Shown: piece by piece, positions 17,826 through 28,388 of the stretch
Numbering within the stretch: the stretch's first letter is position 1
How the letters are laid out: each line of letters starts with the position of its first letter
Source of the DNA: Acinetobacter lactucae
Lineage (GTDB): Bacteria > Pseudomonadota > Gammaproteobacteria > Pseudomonadales > Moraxellaceae
Reading direction: 5' to 3'
DNA length: 64,000 nucleotides
Assembly: GCF_001605885.1 (NCBI RefSeq)
Contig: NZ_LRPE01000034.1
Coordinates: 1-64,000 of the forward strand
Notes under the pieces: generated by a model
The model's database searches: none
What the model saw: the letters and a program-made list of their open reading frames with translations, nothing else
Told to the model about the DNA's origin: nothing
Translations under genes and position numbers: made by a program

Positions 17826-19346
17826 TTAATCGATAAATTTTTCCGACTGAATATTCAATTCAATGTCCCAATGCTTAAACTGCTCTTGCTCATCATGCAA
17901 GTCGGCAACTAACAATGGCCATTGTTTGGCATCACCAGAAACACTAAGCTGCCATTGTTGATCATTTATGATGGTCAGTTCAATGGCAGGAAGCATCTGA
18001 TCACTTCGACTATGGTTGAGTAAAACTGCTAGGCGAAGTAATAAACATAGATAAAGTAATTTATTTCCACCAGCCTTCAAAATTTCGTTTTTTACATCAT
18101 TTCGCAATTTACGACGGTGGTGAGCAACCAAATGTGAAAGATGGTTTTGATCAATTTGTGAGAAGCCTGGAATATCAGAATGCTGCAATAAATAAGCACC
18201 ATGACGGTGATAACCACCATGACTAATTGCTAAACCAATTTCATGCAAATACGCAGATCGACGCAGTAAGTCACTGTCTTCACTAGTTAAATTAAGTGAC
18301 TCTGCAACACTATCAAATAATTGTTGTGCTGTATTCACAACTCGTTCTGCTTGTTTTGGATCTGCGTTATAACGGCCCATTAAAGCTTGTACACTACGAT
18401 CACGGATATCTTCATGTTTAAAACGGCCCAATAGGTCATACATGACTCCTTCACGTAATGCACCATCAGAATATGCCAAACGATCAATTTCTAAAACTTC
18501 AAAAACTGCGTACAAAATTGCCAATCCGGCTGGCAAAACTGCTCGTCGGTCTTCTCGAAGTCCTTCAAAATCAATTTCAGAAATATTTTTAAACTTAAGT
18601 AACTTATCTTTGAGTTTATATAAACCCTCTCGAGTGACATTTTCTTGTTCATCACTCAAGCCCATATTCACCATAATTTGGCGACAAGCTTTAATAGTTC
18701 CACTAGAACCAACTACGGTATCCCAACCTTCCATTTTATAAGTTGTTGCAATAGCTGAAAGTTCTTTACGCGCAGCAACTACTGCTTTATCAAAGGCTTT
18801 TTGTGTGATTTCACCATCAGCAAAGTAGGCTTTTGTATAAGCCACACATCCCATTTGCAATGACTCTGTATAAATAGGTTCGAACTCTTCGCCAATAATG
18901 AACTCAGTAGAACCACCACCAATATCTACAACTAAACGTCGACCACCATTTGCCATGGTATGCGATACACCAAGATAAATCAGACGCGCTTCTTCTCGCC
19001 CAGCAATAATCTCAATAGGTTTAGGCAAAATCTCTGCTGCTTTTTGGATAAATTCATGACCATTTTTTGCCTGACGCAAAGCATTGGTTGCCACAATTCG
19101 TAAGCGATTCGGTTGAACAGAACTTAGTCTTCCAACAAAACGTGCTAAACATGCTAAACCACGCTGCTGAGCCGCTTCTGTTAAGTTTTTATTCTCATCT
19201 AAACCAGCTGCAAGCTGTACTTTTTCTGACATCGAAGCAACTTTTTTAACTTCACCATGGTCTACCCGTGCAATTGCAAGGTGAAAACTGTTTGACCCCA
19301 TATCTATGGCGGCAAGTAATTCTTCATCAATCAGAAAGTCAGACAT
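17826..19346 (-). CDS. ppx: Exopolyphosphatase / guanosine pentaphosphatase (Ppx/GppA family)
   Basis: ASKHA-fold phosphatase that shortens polyphosphate chains and, in some members, converts pppGpp to ppGpp. Phosphate-binding motifs AAIDMGSNSFHLAIARV, VDIGGGSTEFIIG and GSSGT are present. The C-terminal half is an HD-type domain (YLHEIGLAISHGGYHRHGAYLL, HLVAHHRRKL). About 506 aa, of family length. The start is ATG at 19346 (MSDFLID), since the longer frame adds nine residues (MNCYGFSSI) without family support. Divergent trxA and rho reproduce the ppx/trxA/rho neighbourhood of Pseudomonas, which favours the name ppx. Confidence 0.92.
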   Translation of the reverse strand: MSDFLIDEELLAAIDMGSNSFHLAIARVDHGEVKKVASMSEKVQLAAGLDENKNLTEAAQQRGLACLARFVGRLSSVQPNRLRIVATNALRQAKNGHEFIQKAAEILPKPIEIIAGREEARLIYLGVSHTMANGGRRLVVDIGGGSTEFIIGEEFEPIYTESLQMGCVAYTKAYFADGEITQKAFDKAVVAARKELSAIATTYKMEGWDTVVGSSGTIKACRQIMVNMGLSDEQENVTREGLYKLKDKLLKFKNISEIDFEGLREDRRAVLPAGLAILYAVFEVLEIDRLAYSDGALREGVMYDLLGRFKHEDIRDRSVQALMGRYNADPKQAERVVNTAQQLFDSVAESLNLTSEDSDLLRRSAYLHEIGLAISHGGYHRHGAYLLQHSDIPGFSQIDQNHLSHLVAHHRRKLRNDVKNEILKAGGNKLLYLCLLLRLAVLLNHSRSDQMLPAIELTIINDQQWQLSVSGDAKQWPLLVADLHDEQEQFKHWDIELNIQSEKFID

Positions 19347-19621
19347 TATTGAACTAAACCCATAACAATTCACGCCTAGAGTAATTCACAAGAATGCAAT
19401 TGAAAAGCCATTTTCATCAACAATTAGCTGTGATTTAAATTTTTCTATTTATAAGTTGATTGTACAAGTCGATGATGAATATCGTGAGCATCCATTAGAC
19501 AAATTTAGATAAGCCTTGAATAATAGCATCAAACCCTTACATTGAACTAAGTAGCTATGTAATACTGATAGAGATAATTTCTCCTGTAATAGCACTTTTT
19601 TCTAAAAATTGGAGCCGTACC

Positions 19622-19948
19622 ATGTCTGCGACTATTGTAAATACAACTGATGATAACTTCCAAGCAGATGTTTTAGATTCTGAAACACCTGTACTTGTAG
19701 ACTTCTGGGCAGGATGGTGTGCACCTTGTAAAGCGATCGCACCTGTTCTTGAAGACTTATCAAGCGAATATGCTGGTAAAGTAAAAATTGTTAAAGTTGA
19801 CGTGACTTCTTGCGAAGATACTGCGGTGAAATACAACATCCGCAATATTCCTGCTTTATTACTTTTCAAAAATGGTGAAGTTGTAGCTCAACAAATTGGT
19901 GCTGTACCTCGCTCGAAACTTGTTAGCTTTATTGATGAAAACGTTTAA
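19622..19948 (+). CDS. trxA: Thioredoxin with a WCAPC active site
   Basis: Cytoplasmic dithiol reductant of 108 residues. The active site is WCAPCK (Cys33 and Cys36), with Ala where most TrxA proteins have Gly (WCGPC). The conserved DFWAGWC, FKNGEVV and cis-Pro loop (NIPALLLF) are all present, so it should be active. The ribosome-binding site TTGGAG is 8 nt upstream. A possible promoter is TTACAT-17-TAATAC around 19535-19563. Its own terminator separates it from rho, as in other gamma-proteobacteria. Confidence 0.95.
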   Translation: MSATIVNTTDDNFQADVLDSETPVLVDFWAGWCAPCKAIAPVLEDLSSEYAGKVKIVKVDVTSCEDTAVKYNIRNIPALLLFKNGEVVAQQIGAVPRSKLVSFIDENV

Positions 19949-19966
19949 GCCAAAATGCTAAAAAAG

Positions 19967-20000
19967 AAAATACGCTATACTTTTTTATAGCGTATTTTTT
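19967..20000 (+). terminator. Rho-independent terminator after trxA
   Basis: Stem AAAATACGCTATA / TATAGCGTATTTT with a 6-nt loop, continuing into further T. Strong. Confidence 0.88.
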
Positions 20001-20001
20001 T

Positions 20002-20270
20002 CGGCTATAAATTGACAAATTAGCTAGGCTGGCTTATATTGCATGCTCAAGAGGCACTGAAGGGAATCATCTTCGTCCGGCTTCTTACAAGACACAAACA
20101 TAAAGATCGCCACTCGGCAACAGAAATTGTTTTTTCACATTTCTCTTCGAAACAATTAATCAGACTTCTGAATTGTTATTGTGTAAATACAATTGCGATA
20201 ATCTTTTTTGTATGCGAGCGATTTTTCTTCTTTTTAAACCACACTCTACTCTTTCCTAATTCTGACCCTT
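20002..20270 (+). promoter_or_regulatory. Long untranslated leader of rho
   Basis: About 270 bp with no convincing gene between the trxA terminator and rho. It is rich in T and C on the plus strand in its second half (runs of TTTTTTC, CTTCTTTTT), the kind of unstructured pyrimidine-rich RNA that Rho can load on. E. coli rho is autoregulated by attenuation in its leader; the same here is inference. An open frame starting TTG at 20039 and running into rho has no ribosome-binding site and no family features. Confidence 0.4.
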
Positions 20271-21539
20271 ATGAATTTAACTGAACTCAAGAAAAAACCA
20301 ATCGGCGAACTAATTAAAATTGCTGAATTTATGGGCCTGGAAGGTATGGCTCGTAACAGAAAGCAAGATATTATCTTTGCCATTTTGAAACGCCATGCAA
20401 TGAATGGCGAAGAAATTTTTGGTGATGGCGTTCTCGAAATTCTCTCTGATGGTTTTGGTTTTTTGCGCTCTGCCGCAGGTTCGTATTTAGCAGGTCCGGA
20501 TGATATTTATGTGAGTCCTTCACAAATCCGACGCTTTAACTTGCGTACAGGTGATACCATCACAGGTACTATTCGCCCTCCAAAAGAAGGTGAGCGTTAT
20601 TTTGCGTTGCTCAAAGTTAACCAAATTAACTACGACACGCCAGAAAATTCTCGAAATAAAATTTTATTTGAAAACTTAACTCCCCTTTTCCCAACCGAAC
20701 AACTGGTTATGGAATTAGGTAATGGTACGACAGAAGATTTAACTGCTCGTGTTGTTGATTTAGTTGCGCCAATTGGTAAAGGCCAACGTTCTATTATTGT
20801 TGCACCGCCAAAAGCGGGTAAAACAATGTTACTTCAAAATATTGCTCAATCGATTGTTAGAAACAATCCAGAAGTATTCTTGATTGTTCTACTTATTGAC
20901 GAACGTCCAGAAGAAGTAACTGAAATGGAGCGTACTGTTCGCGGTGAAGTTATTGCGTCAACATTTGATGAAGCTCCAGCTCGCCATGTACAAGTTGCAG
21001 AAATGGTCATTGAAAAAGCAAAACGTCTTGTTGAACATAAAAAAGATGTTGTGATTCTTCTTGACTCTATTACCCGTCTTGCACGTGCTTATAACACTGT
21101 TATTCCGTCATCAGGTAAAGTATTAACTGGTGGTGTAGATGCTCATGCATTAGAGCGCCCTAAACGTTTCTTCGGTGCTGCACGTAATATCGAAGAAGGT
21201 GGCTCACTTACGATCATCTCAACTGCTTTGATTGAAACCGGCAGTAAAATGGATGATGTAATTTATGAAGAATTCAAAGGTACAGGTAACCAAGAGATTA
21301 CACTTGATCGCCGTATTGCTGAAAAACGCGTCTTCCCTGCCATGAACATCAAAAAGTCTGGCACCCGTCGTGAAGAGCGTTTAATGGATGATGATAAATT
21401 ACGTAAAGTATGGATCCTCCGTAAGCTCCTTCACCCTATGGATGAGTTGGCCGCAATGGAATTCTTACTTGACCGTATGAAAGAAACCAAAACAAATGAT
21501 GATTTCTTTGATCAAATGAAGCGCAAAGCTTCAACTTAA
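20271..21539 (+). CDS. rho: Transcription termination factor Rho
   Basis: Hexameric RNA-dependent helicase that ends transcription at Rho-dependent sites. Domains: Rho N-terminal helical domain ([19 protein letters not shown]), cold-shock-like primary RNA-binding domain ([24 protein letters not shown], near 60-90), then the RecA-type ATPase with Walker A ([10 protein letters not shown] near 177), Walker B ([16 protein letters not shown]) and Q/R loops ([11 protein letters not shown] and the [13 protein letters not shown] segment). 422 aa, normal for the family, with no insertion domain. Located after trxA as in Pseudomonas and E. coli. Confidence 0.98.
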   Translation: MNLTELKKKPIGELIKIAEFMGLEGMARNRKQDIIFAILKRHAMNGEEIFGDGVLEILSDGFGFLRSAAGSYLAGPDDIYVSPSQIRRFNLRTGDTITGTIRPPKEGERYFALLKVNQINYDTPENSRNKILFENLTPLFPTEQLVMELGNGTTEDLTARVVDLVAPIGKGQRSIIVAPPKAGKTMLLQNIAQSIVRNNPEVFLIVLLIDERPEEVTEMERTVRGEVIASTFDEAPARHVQVAEMVIEKAKRLVEHKKDVVILLDSITRLARAYNTVIPSSGKVLTGGVDAHALERPKRFFGAARNIEEGGSLTIISTALIETGSKMDDVIYEEFKGTGNQEITLDRRIAEKRVFPAMNIKKSGTRREERLMDDDKLRKVWILRKLLHPMDELAAMEFLLDRMKETKTNDDFFDQMKRKAST

Positions 21540-21556
21540 TTGATCAAAGCTTTAAT

Positions 21557-21587
21557 AAAAAAGCCACTCTTTTGAGTGGTTTTTTTA
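21557..21587 (+). terminator. Rho-independent terminator after rho
   Basis: GC-richer 6-bp stem CCACTC/GAGTGG with a TTTT loop, flanked by A6 and T7. Confidence 0.88.
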
Positions 21588-21953
21588 TTTGGTTGACAAG
21601 CTTTACACAAAAATACATTTCGCTCATTTTTATGTAAAATTATTTATAAGTTTTTGATAATAAATATTTTTACATAAAAATTCTCAGTTTTTTTAGTAGC
21701 TTACCTCTACCTTTTCCAATATACCCGTGCTAGTTAATTGTTTTTTTCTGTTAAAAAACAGTCTGTTTTTCTCTTTTTCATACGTTTTTTTGATAGGCGG
21801 CAGTAGTATTTCAACATTTGCAGTGATAGCATAGCGGCAGACCAGTTAGACTGCTCCATGCGTTGTTACCTAGCTACGTTTTAGGAATAATAAAAGCAAA
21901 ACAGTCCAACTTAGGTTTTTTTAATCTCAAATCTTTTTTGTGAGAGTGATGCC
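21588..21953 (+). promoter_or_regulatory. Long AT-rich leader of the small alanine-rich lipoprotein gene
   Basis: About 365 bp without a gene. It holds a consensus -35 hexamer (TTGACA at 21593-21598) with only weak -10 candidates. It also has a small hairpin CTGTT-AAAA-AACAG (21748-21761) followed by T-rich sequence, and a second part with more balanced composition (GGCGGCAG, GCATAGCGGCAG). The transcription start is not obvious. If it is near the TTGACA box, the 5' untranslated region would be over 300 nt. Confidence 0.35.
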
Positions 21954-22187
21954 ATGTTATTCAAAAAATTTGCTGTTGCTGCTGCCGTTGCTGCTACTTT
22001 AGCTTTCGTTGGTTGTTCTAAGAAAGAAGAAGCTCCTGCTGCTGCTTCTGAAGCTGTAGCTGCTGCTTCTGAAGCTACTGAAGCTGCTTCTGAAGCTGCT
22101 GTAGCTGTTGACGCTGCTGCTTCTGACGTTGCTGCTGCTGCTTCTGACGTTGCTGCTGCTGCTTCTGAAGCTTCTGCTGCACACTAA
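21954..22187 (+). CDS. Small alanine-rich repeat lipoprotein
   Basis: A 77-residue protein. Residues 1-21 are a signal (basic MLFKK, hydrophobic Ala/Val stretch) ending VGC, so Cys21 is a lipidation candidate (Phe at -3 is unusual but Gly at -1 is standard). The rest is almost only Ala, Ser, Glu, Asp and Val in short repeats (AASEA, AASDVAA), compatible with one long helix or an alanine-zipper coiled coil like the Lpp/OprI class. It lacks the terminal Lys that anchors Lpp to peptidoglycan, ending SAAH. The DNA is dominated by GCT, TCT and GAA codons, as in highly expressed genes. Family function unknown. Confidence 0.85.
   Translation: MLFKKFAVAAAVAATLAFVGCSKKEEAPAAASEAVAAASEATEAASEAAVAVDAAASDVAAAASDVAAAASEASAAH
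22040..22175 (+). repeat. Degenerate GCTGCTTCTGA repeat inside the lipoprotein gene
   Basis: Units such as GCTGCTTCTGAAGCT and GCTGCTTCTGACGTT recur, including two nearly identical consecutive SDVAAAA-coding units. Repeat number could change by slippage without breaking the frame when whole codons are lost or gained. Confidence 0.75.
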
Positions 22188-22206
22188 TCTATATTCTAGA
22201 TTAGAT

Positions 22207-22237
22207 AAAAAAGAGGACATTTTGTCCTCTTTTTTTA
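22207..22237 (+). terminator. Rho-independent terminator after the small lipoprotein
   Basis: Stem AGAGGACA/TGTCCTCT with a 3-nt loop, flanked by A6 and T7. Confidence 0.9.
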
Positions 22238-22332
22238 TATCTATAATCTGATATTCTAATATTAATGCCCCTATATTGCTGCCAAATAAAATTGTATAAA
22301 GCTATCTCAAAGTATAGATATAAAAAAGCAGA

Positions 22333-22629
22333 TCAATCGATCTGCTCATTTCCAACGCGTTGTCTAAACTTCTGACCCGCTCTGAAGGTAACTACACGGC
22401 GTGCAGAAATTGGAATTTCCTCGCCTGTTTTAGGATTACGTCCTGGGCGTTCGCGTTTATCTCTTAATTCAAAATTACCAAAACCAGAAAGCTTAACTTG
22501 CTCTCCTGCAATAAGCGCTTGGCTAATTTCGTCGAAGAACAACTCGACCATTTGTTTTGCTTCACGGCGATTTAAGCTGGTTAACTCACTTAAATGATCA
22601 GCCATGTCTGCTTTAGTTAATGCTGTCAT
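22333..22629 (-). CDS. ihfA: Integration host factor subunit alpha
   Basis: DNA-bending architectural protein, partner of IhfB. 98 residues with the HU/IHF fold. The alpha-type beta-arm [20 protein letters not shown] contains the intercalating Pro, and the N-terminus [12 protein letters not shown] is that of IhfA. The start overlaps the pheT stop by 4 bp (ATGA), the same pheT-ihfA coupling as in E. coli, so its level is tied to pheST transcription. Confidence 0.96.
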   Translation of the reverse strand: MTALTKADMADHLSELTSLNRREAKQMVELFFDEISQALIAGEQVKLSGFGNFELRDKRERPGRNPKTGEEIPISARRVVTFRAGQKFRQRVGNEQID

Positions 22630-25007
22630 GAGGCCCTCAATGTCGCTTGATAAGTGTTTTCCAACACTTGGATTATATTGTCCATACCAGATTTAATTTC
22701 AGCATCTTCAAGCGTACGTGAAGGATGTTGCCATAATAACGCAAACGCTAATGAGCGCTTACCTTCTTCGACACCCTGCCCCGTATACACATCGAATAAC
22801 CATGTAGAGTCTAAAAGCTCTCCACCAGTTTTTTCGATTAACTGCTGAATATCTCTAACATTTATATTATCAGAGATTAAAAGCGCAATATCACGTCTGA
22901 TCGAAGGAAAACGTGATAATTCTGTAAAATTAGATACATAAGATTGCAAAACAGCTGTTTGATCAAGTTCAGCTACCCAAGTCGTGCTCAAATCTAGCTC
23001 ATTTTCTAAAGATGGATGCAGACGGCCTAAGTAACCAATTGATTGTCCATCAACTAAAATTTCAGCTGATTGCCCTGGGTGCAACCATGAACGCTCAGAA
23101 CGTACATATTCAACTTTGACACGACCAGCAGCTAAAATCTCTTCAATCTCTCCTTTGAAGTCGAAGAAATCCATTGGCTGAGGCTTAACATGCCAAGATT
23201 CTGGTTGTTGTGAGCCAACTGCAACCAAAGCTAAAGTTGGAATCTGTTTTAGATCTTCAATACTTTTAGCATTTTGATAATCAAAACGTAGCCCTAATTC
23301 AAAGAAGCGAACACGGCTTTGCTGGCGGTTGAGATTATATTGTACGCAAGGGATTAAACTTGAAAGTAAAGTACTACGCATTGCAGCCAAATCACTTGAA
23401 ATTGGATTTGCCAGCATTAACGGATTTACTTTCGGGTTTAATTGCTTTTCAAGTTTTGCATCGGCAAAACTAAAGCTAATTGCTTCTTGATAACCTAAAC
23501 TTACGATAGTTTGACGTAACTCTGCAATTTCAAAGCGGTCTTGATATTTAGCTAATTGAACATCCATGCTTGGTAAACTAATTTGGATATTGTCATAACC
23601 ATCTATACGCGCTACTTCTTCAATTAAGTCTTGGTAAATAGCCATGTCATAGCGATGTGACGGAGGGACTACACTCCACTCACCTTCAGCTTTAACAGTT
23701 ACCTCACAGCCTAGTCGAGTTAAAGCATCCGCAATAAACTCACCAGCGACTTGATATCCCAACAATTGGTCTACCTGAGTCTGTTTAAGATCAATTGCTT
23801 CACGTTTAGGAAGTAGATCAGTTTTTTCAGCTACAGTAATTGGACCAAACTCACCGCCTGCTAACTCTTGAATAAGCTGAGAAGCACGGTTCATCGCAAT
23901 TAATGGTAATTCAAAATCCACACCGCGTTCATAACGCTGCGAAGAATCTGTGTGTAAACCAAAACGGCGAGCACGTCCAGCAATAGCAAGTGGCGCAAAG
24001 AAAGCACTTTCTAAGAAAATGTCAGTTGTATCATCGGTTACACTAGATGCTAAACCACCCATAATTCCGGCGATTGCCAAAGCTTTCTGGTCATCCGCAA
24101 TAACCATTATATCTTCTTGCAACTCAACTTCTTGATCATTAAGAAGTTGTAGCTTTTCTTGTGGCTGAGCTTGACGCACATGTACAGTTCCTTCGATTTT
24201 AGCTAAATCGAAAGCATGCATTGGCTGACCCAGTTCCATAAGGACATAGTTCGTCACATCAACCAAAATACTGTGCGTGCGAATTCCTGAACGAGCTAAA
24301 GCCTGCTCCATCCACTCTGGTGTTGCAGCTTTTACATTAACGTTTTTAACTACACGTCCTAAGTAGCGTGGAGCACCATCAGTGCTAATCACAACTTCTT
24401 TTTCATCAGCAACTGTTGCATCAACTGATTTGATTTCAGCCTCATTCATTTGCAGTTGGTTAATTACTGCAATCTCACGGGCGATACCACGGATACTGAA
24501 ACAGTCACCACGGTTTGGTGTAATACTGATATCGATGACATTATCATCGAGTTTTAAGTATTCACGGATGTTTACCCCTACTGGAGCATCGGCAGGTAAC
24601 TCAAGCAAACCATCGATTTTATCTTCAAGATCAATTTCAGAAGCTCCACAAAGCATGCCTTGTGACTCAACTCCACGAAGTTTACCTTTTTTGATTTTGA
24701 AATCACCCGGTAACACAGCACCAATAGTTGCCACAGGCGCTTTCATGCCAGCGCGAACATTCGGTGCTCCACAAACAATTTGTAAAGGCTCATCCGAACC
24801 AATATTAACTGTTGTTACACGCAGACGGTCTGCATCAGGGTGTTGCTCAACTGTTAAAACTTCGCCGACCACAACACCAATAAATGGCTTGGCAACAGGT
24901 GCAAGTTCATCAACTTCAAGACCAAGCATAGTTAGCTGATCAGACAATGTCTCACTATCAATTGCTGGGTTAACCCATGTGCGTAGCCAATTTTCGCTAA
25001 TCTTCAT
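22626..25007 (-). CDS. pheT: Phenylalanine-tRNA ligase beta subunit
   Basis: Beta chain of the alpha2-beta2 PheRS. 793 aa with all bacterial domains: EMAP-like tRNA-binding fold at 40-150 ([25 protein letters not shown]), the B3/4 editing domain that clears Tyr-tRNA-Phe ([17 protein letters not shown] and following, about 200-390), B5 (about 400-475), the catalytic-like core, and the C-terminal FDX-ACB anticodon-binding domain ([15 protein letters not shown] to the end). Follows pheS by 32 bp and overlaps ihfA by 4 bp. Confidence 0.98.
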   Translation of the reverse strand: MKISENWLRTWVNPAIDSETLSDQLTMLGLEVDELAPVAKPFIGVVVGEVLTVEQHPDADRLRVTTVNIGSDEPLQIVCGAPNVRAGMKAPVATIGAVLPGDFKIKKGKLRGVESQGMLCGASEIDLEDKIDGLLELPADAPVGVNIREYLKLDDNVIDISITPNRGDCFSIRGIAREIAVINQLQMNEAEIKSVDATVADEKEVVISTDGAPRYLGRVVKNVNVKAATPEWMEQALARSGIRTHSILVDVTNYVLMELGQPMHAFDLAKIEGTVHVRQAQPQEKLQLLNDQEVELQEDIMVIADDQKALAIAGIMGGLASSVTDDTTDIFLESAFFAPLAIAGRARRFGLHTDSSQRYERGVDFELPLIAMNRASQLIQELAGGEFGPITVAEKTDLLPKREAIDLKQTQVDQLLGYQVAGEFIADALTRLGCEVTVKAEGEWSVVPPSHRYDMAIYQDLIEEVARIDGYDNIQISLPSMDVQLAKYQDRFEIAELRQTIVSLGYQEAISFSFADAKLEKQLNPKVNPLMLANPISSDLAAMRSTLLSSLIPCVQYNLNRQQSRVRFFELGLRFDYQNAKSIEDLKQIPTLALVAVGSQQPESWHVKPQPMDFFDFKGEIEEILAAGRVKVEYVRSERSWLHPGQSAEILVDGQSIGYLGRLHPSLENELDLSTTWVAELDQTAVLQSYVSNFTELSRFPSIRRDIALLISDNINVRDIQQLIEKTGGELLDSTWLFDVYTGQGVEEGKRSLAFALLWQHPSRTLEDAEIKSGMDNIIQVLENTYQATLRAS

Positions 25008-25039
25008 CTTTATAAACCTTTTTTAATCCTGAAAAACTG

Positions 25040-26080
<1,041 letters not shown>

Positions 26081-26178
26081 TCATCGAATTGATGAAGTTT
26101 ATCCATCATGAAAAATGTATTAGGCAACAAAAAGATAAAACGTATAAGATAATAGCATCGTCAATGAGATCAACTATT

Positions 26179-27171
26179 ATGGCGCTTAATCAGATTTGGA
26201 AACAACAACTTACGCTTGTAACATACGGTAATGAATACCTCCGTCAGAATTTAAGCTTTAACCAATGGCGACAACATCATATTTTCGACCATCATAGTTT
26301 TCAGTTTCGTGACTTAACTTCTCAACATTTGTTGGCCCAACACTTTCAAGTTTGGCTAGAAGCATTAAAAAAACAAGGCACCCACAAGCTTAGCTTACAT
26401 TTATCAAGCCTTCTCAATGAAGAGCAAAATCCAAACAGTAACGTCGAGCTATTACCTTATACTCATTTTATTGTGAGTCATCAAAATGATAAGAAGTTTG
26501 CATGGATTTTTGGCCATGAGCTTGCCGAATGGTATAACAATGATAACGAATTCGAAGCTCCTTCATCGCAAACCTATGAGCTTCGTTTAGAAACTTTCTG
26601 GCGTTTTGAACTCAATGAAAAATTATCAAAAAAAATTGAAGCCGATCTAAAAAATCCACCATGGCAAGAAATAGCCGACTTTATGGAGAATGAATTATTC
26701 CGTAGCAAGTATGCGACAGGCTTTGAAGAACCAGAACTTCAAAATGTTCTTTTTGATGGTACAAATATTAAAAGCTTAGAGCCAAGACTTGCATTAATTC
26801 CTGAGAGTTATCCCGCAGATTATGCTCATCAACTTTTATCTCGTACTCAAGCATTAGCCGACTATTTAGAACAAAAGAAACGTAGTGCAAATGATCCTTT
26901 AGGAGAAGAGCTAGACCAAGAGCAACTCATCAATTTAAGAAACTTTACGCAAAAAACTGATGATTTGTTTGCCAAGCTTATTGTGAAAGTTGCCAACCAT
27001 TATCAAACGGCTCAGATGGTACCTGTAGTTAAATCATCTCCATTTGAGCAATCAAATGAAAATCCAAAGCATTTCAAGTCTCACCATCATAAAGGCACTG
27101 GTTCAGGCGTTATTAAGCTGATTGTTTTGACGATTATTATTTGTGCTTTGGCTTATTATTTTGGGCTTTAA
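26179..27171 (+). CDS. Unknown protein with C-terminal membrane anchor
   Basis: I do not recognise this protein. From ATG 26179 it has 330 residues: a long soluble acidic part rich in His, Gln, Leu and aromatic residues, a His-rich linker (FKSHHHKGTGSG), and one hydrophobic helix at the extreme C-terminus (GVIKLIVLTIIICALAYYFGL). That layout suggests a tail-anchored inner-membrane protein with its body in the cytoplasm. There is no signal peptide and no enzymatic motif. A -10-like TATAAGATAAT lies at about 26140-26150, just upstream, so the longer frame from 26089 would start before the transcript. It is divergent from pheS. Confidence 0.7.
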   Translation: MALNQIWKQQLTLVTYGNEYLRQNLSFNQWRQHHIFDHHSFQFRDLTSQHLLAQHFQVWLEALKKQGTHKLSLHLSSLLNEEQNPNSNVELLPYTHFIVSHQNDKKFAWIFGHELAEWYNNDNEFEAPSSQTYELRLETFWRFELNEKLSKKIEADLKNPPWQEIADFMENELFRSKYATGFEEPELQNVLFDGTNIKSLEPRLALIPESYPADYAHQLLSRTQALADYLEQKKRSANDPLGEELDQEQLINLRNFTQKTDDLFAKLIVKVANHYQTAQMVPVVKSSPFEQSNENPKHFKSHHHKGTGSGVIKLIVLTIIICALAYYFGL

Positions 27172-27177
27172 CTTAGA

Positions 27178-27681
27178 TTAGACTTTCCATTGATAAAGTA
27201 ATTCTGTTATTTCGAAGCCGAACTCAGGTAGTTCGGTTTCGCCAATTATTTGGGCTCCCATTTTTTCATAAAAAAACCGGCTTGGATTTTTATTAAAAAC
27301 TTCTAAACGAATAAAAGCATAACCTTGATTTAAAGCGCATTGATAGAACTTTTGGAATAACTCACGGCCTATGCCTTGTTTTTGAACTTCTCTTAAAAGA
27401 TAAAAAGCAAGAATTTCAGCAATATTATTTTCTGGGTTTAAGTAACCATCGAGAAAGCCTTTTACTATTCCATTTTCAGAATAGATAAATAACTTATGAT
27501 CAGAACTTTTGGTGATTTCTTTCCATAACTGTTCTCTATCTAGCACGTTAAGCTCATCTAATATTTCCTGCTTAAGCATACCTGTATAGGTTTCTTTCCA
27601 ACACTGCACATGTACTTCTGCAATAGATAATGCATCCTTAAAAGTAGCTATACGAATTTCTCTTTCATTTAGTGATTGCAA
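27178..27681 (-). CDS. GNAT-family N-acetyltransferase
   Basis: Acetyl-CoA-dependent acetyltransferase of 167 residues. The N-terminal block IRIATFKDALSIAEVHVQCWKETYTGML is typical of the phosphinothricin/ribosomal-protein acetyltransferase-like branch, and motif A is AFYLLREVQKQGIGRELFQKF with the Q/RxxGxG/A acetyl-CoA loop. The substrate is unknown. Translation appears to start at TTG 27681: no in-frame ATG exists in the N-terminal region and an AGGGG ribosome-binding site stands just before it. It converges with the tail-anchored gene with only 6 bp between the stops. Confidence 0.85.
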   Translation of the reverse strand: MQSLNEREIRIATFKDALSIAEVHVQCWKETYTGMLKQEILDELNVLDREQLWKEITKSSDHKLFIYSENGIVKGFLDGYLNPENNIAEILAFYLLREVQKQGIGRELFQKFYQCALNQGYAFIRLEVFNKNPSRFFYEKMGAQIIGETELPEFGFEITELLYQWKV

Positions 27682-27738
27682 TTCGTTCCCCTCATTTCAC
27701 TACTTTTAAAGTGAAGCACCAATTTGTTTCATACAAAC

Positions 27739-28299
27739 TTATTCAGCTAAAAACCGCTCTCGAACATGCATTAAAGCAAAACCTAACAAATTTAAGCCTT
27801 GCCATTGAGATGGATCTTGAATATGTGGATGGTCTTGTGCCATACCAATTCCCCAAATTTTATCGACTGGAGATGCTTCAACCAAAATACGATCTTTTGT
27901 GGCTAATAAGAATTCTTTCAATTTATGATGCTGAGAGAATTTAGCAAAGTTCGCCTGTACGACAATGTCAAATCTATTTTCTTGCCATATCTGCTCATCA
28001 TAATTACGCACTTTACGACCTAGCTGTTTCGCCTCATTCGGATGTTTAACTTGCAAGATCCGTGCAAAAACTTCTTCATCATTAAATAATTTTGCTTTTT
28101 GCGCCATCATATAGTGCTCAGCAGTAAAGTATTCATCACCTTCCACTTTAAATTGCGCAGGAAACCACTGGCTAAAACAGCTTTTATCAACAAGATCAGC
28201 TTGTTTAGGAGTATGCCCCCAGAAACATAAGTACTTAAACTGGTGGCCTTGCTGTACTTTTTGAATTAAGTCATTTAGAAATTTTTCGTCTTTCATCAT
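27739..28299 (-). CDS. NADAR-family (YbiA-like) protein
   Basis: A 186-residue NADAR/DUF1768 domain protein. Signatures are FWGH near residue 26, the FSQWFPAQF block, YFTAEHYMMAQKAKLFND, and the C-terminal VDKIWGIGMAQDHP plus W-G-NLLGFALMHVRERF. E. coli YbiA acts on early riboflavin-pathway intermediates. Other NADAR proteins have been shown to remove ADP-ribose from guanine bases in DNA, acting as antidotes to DarT-type toxins. Neither role can be assigned from sequence, and no DarT-like gene is beside it. It lies between GNAT and rplT on the minus strand. Confidence 0.9.
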   Translation of the reverse strand: MMKDEKFLNDLIQKVQQGHQFKYLCFWGHTPKQADLVDKSCFSQWFPAQFKVEGDEYFTAEHYMMAQKAKLFNDEEVFARILQVKHPNEAKQLGRKVRNYDEQIWQENRFDIVVQANFAKFSQHHKLKEFLLATKDRILVEASPVDKIWGIGMAQDHPHIQDPSQWQGLNLLGFALMHVRERFLAE

Positions 28300-28346
28300 T
28301 TATCTCTGATTATTTTCTCTTTTTTTAAATAGAACCACTAAAAATA

Positions 28347-28373
28347 AAAAAGACCGCTAAAAAGCGGTCTTTC
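28347..28373 (-). terminator. Terminator after rplT
   Basis: Stem AGACCGCT/AGCGGTCT with an AAAA loop as read on the plus strand. On the minus strand the stem is followed by a T-rich run, closing the rpmI-rplT operon. Confidence 0.85.
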
Positions 28374-28388
28374 TTTGAATCTCTAAGC

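Noticed and set aside
20039..20284. 81-residue open frame in the rho leader running into the start of rho
   Set aside because: It starts at TTG with no ribosome-binding site, has random-looking Phe/Ser/His-rich composition, and overlaps rho out of frame. Not comparable to the short E. coli rhoL peptide.
21999..22220. 73-residue Ser/Arg repeat frame antisense to the small lipoprotein
   Set aside because: Reverse reading of the GCT/TCT/GAA repeats gives artificial RSSS repeats. The sense frame has signal peptide, lipobox-like Cys and terminator.
24382..24939. 185-residue open frame antisense to pheT
   Set aside because: Ser/Thr/Pro-rich low-complexity shadow of the conserved PheT N-terminal domains. 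No start signal.
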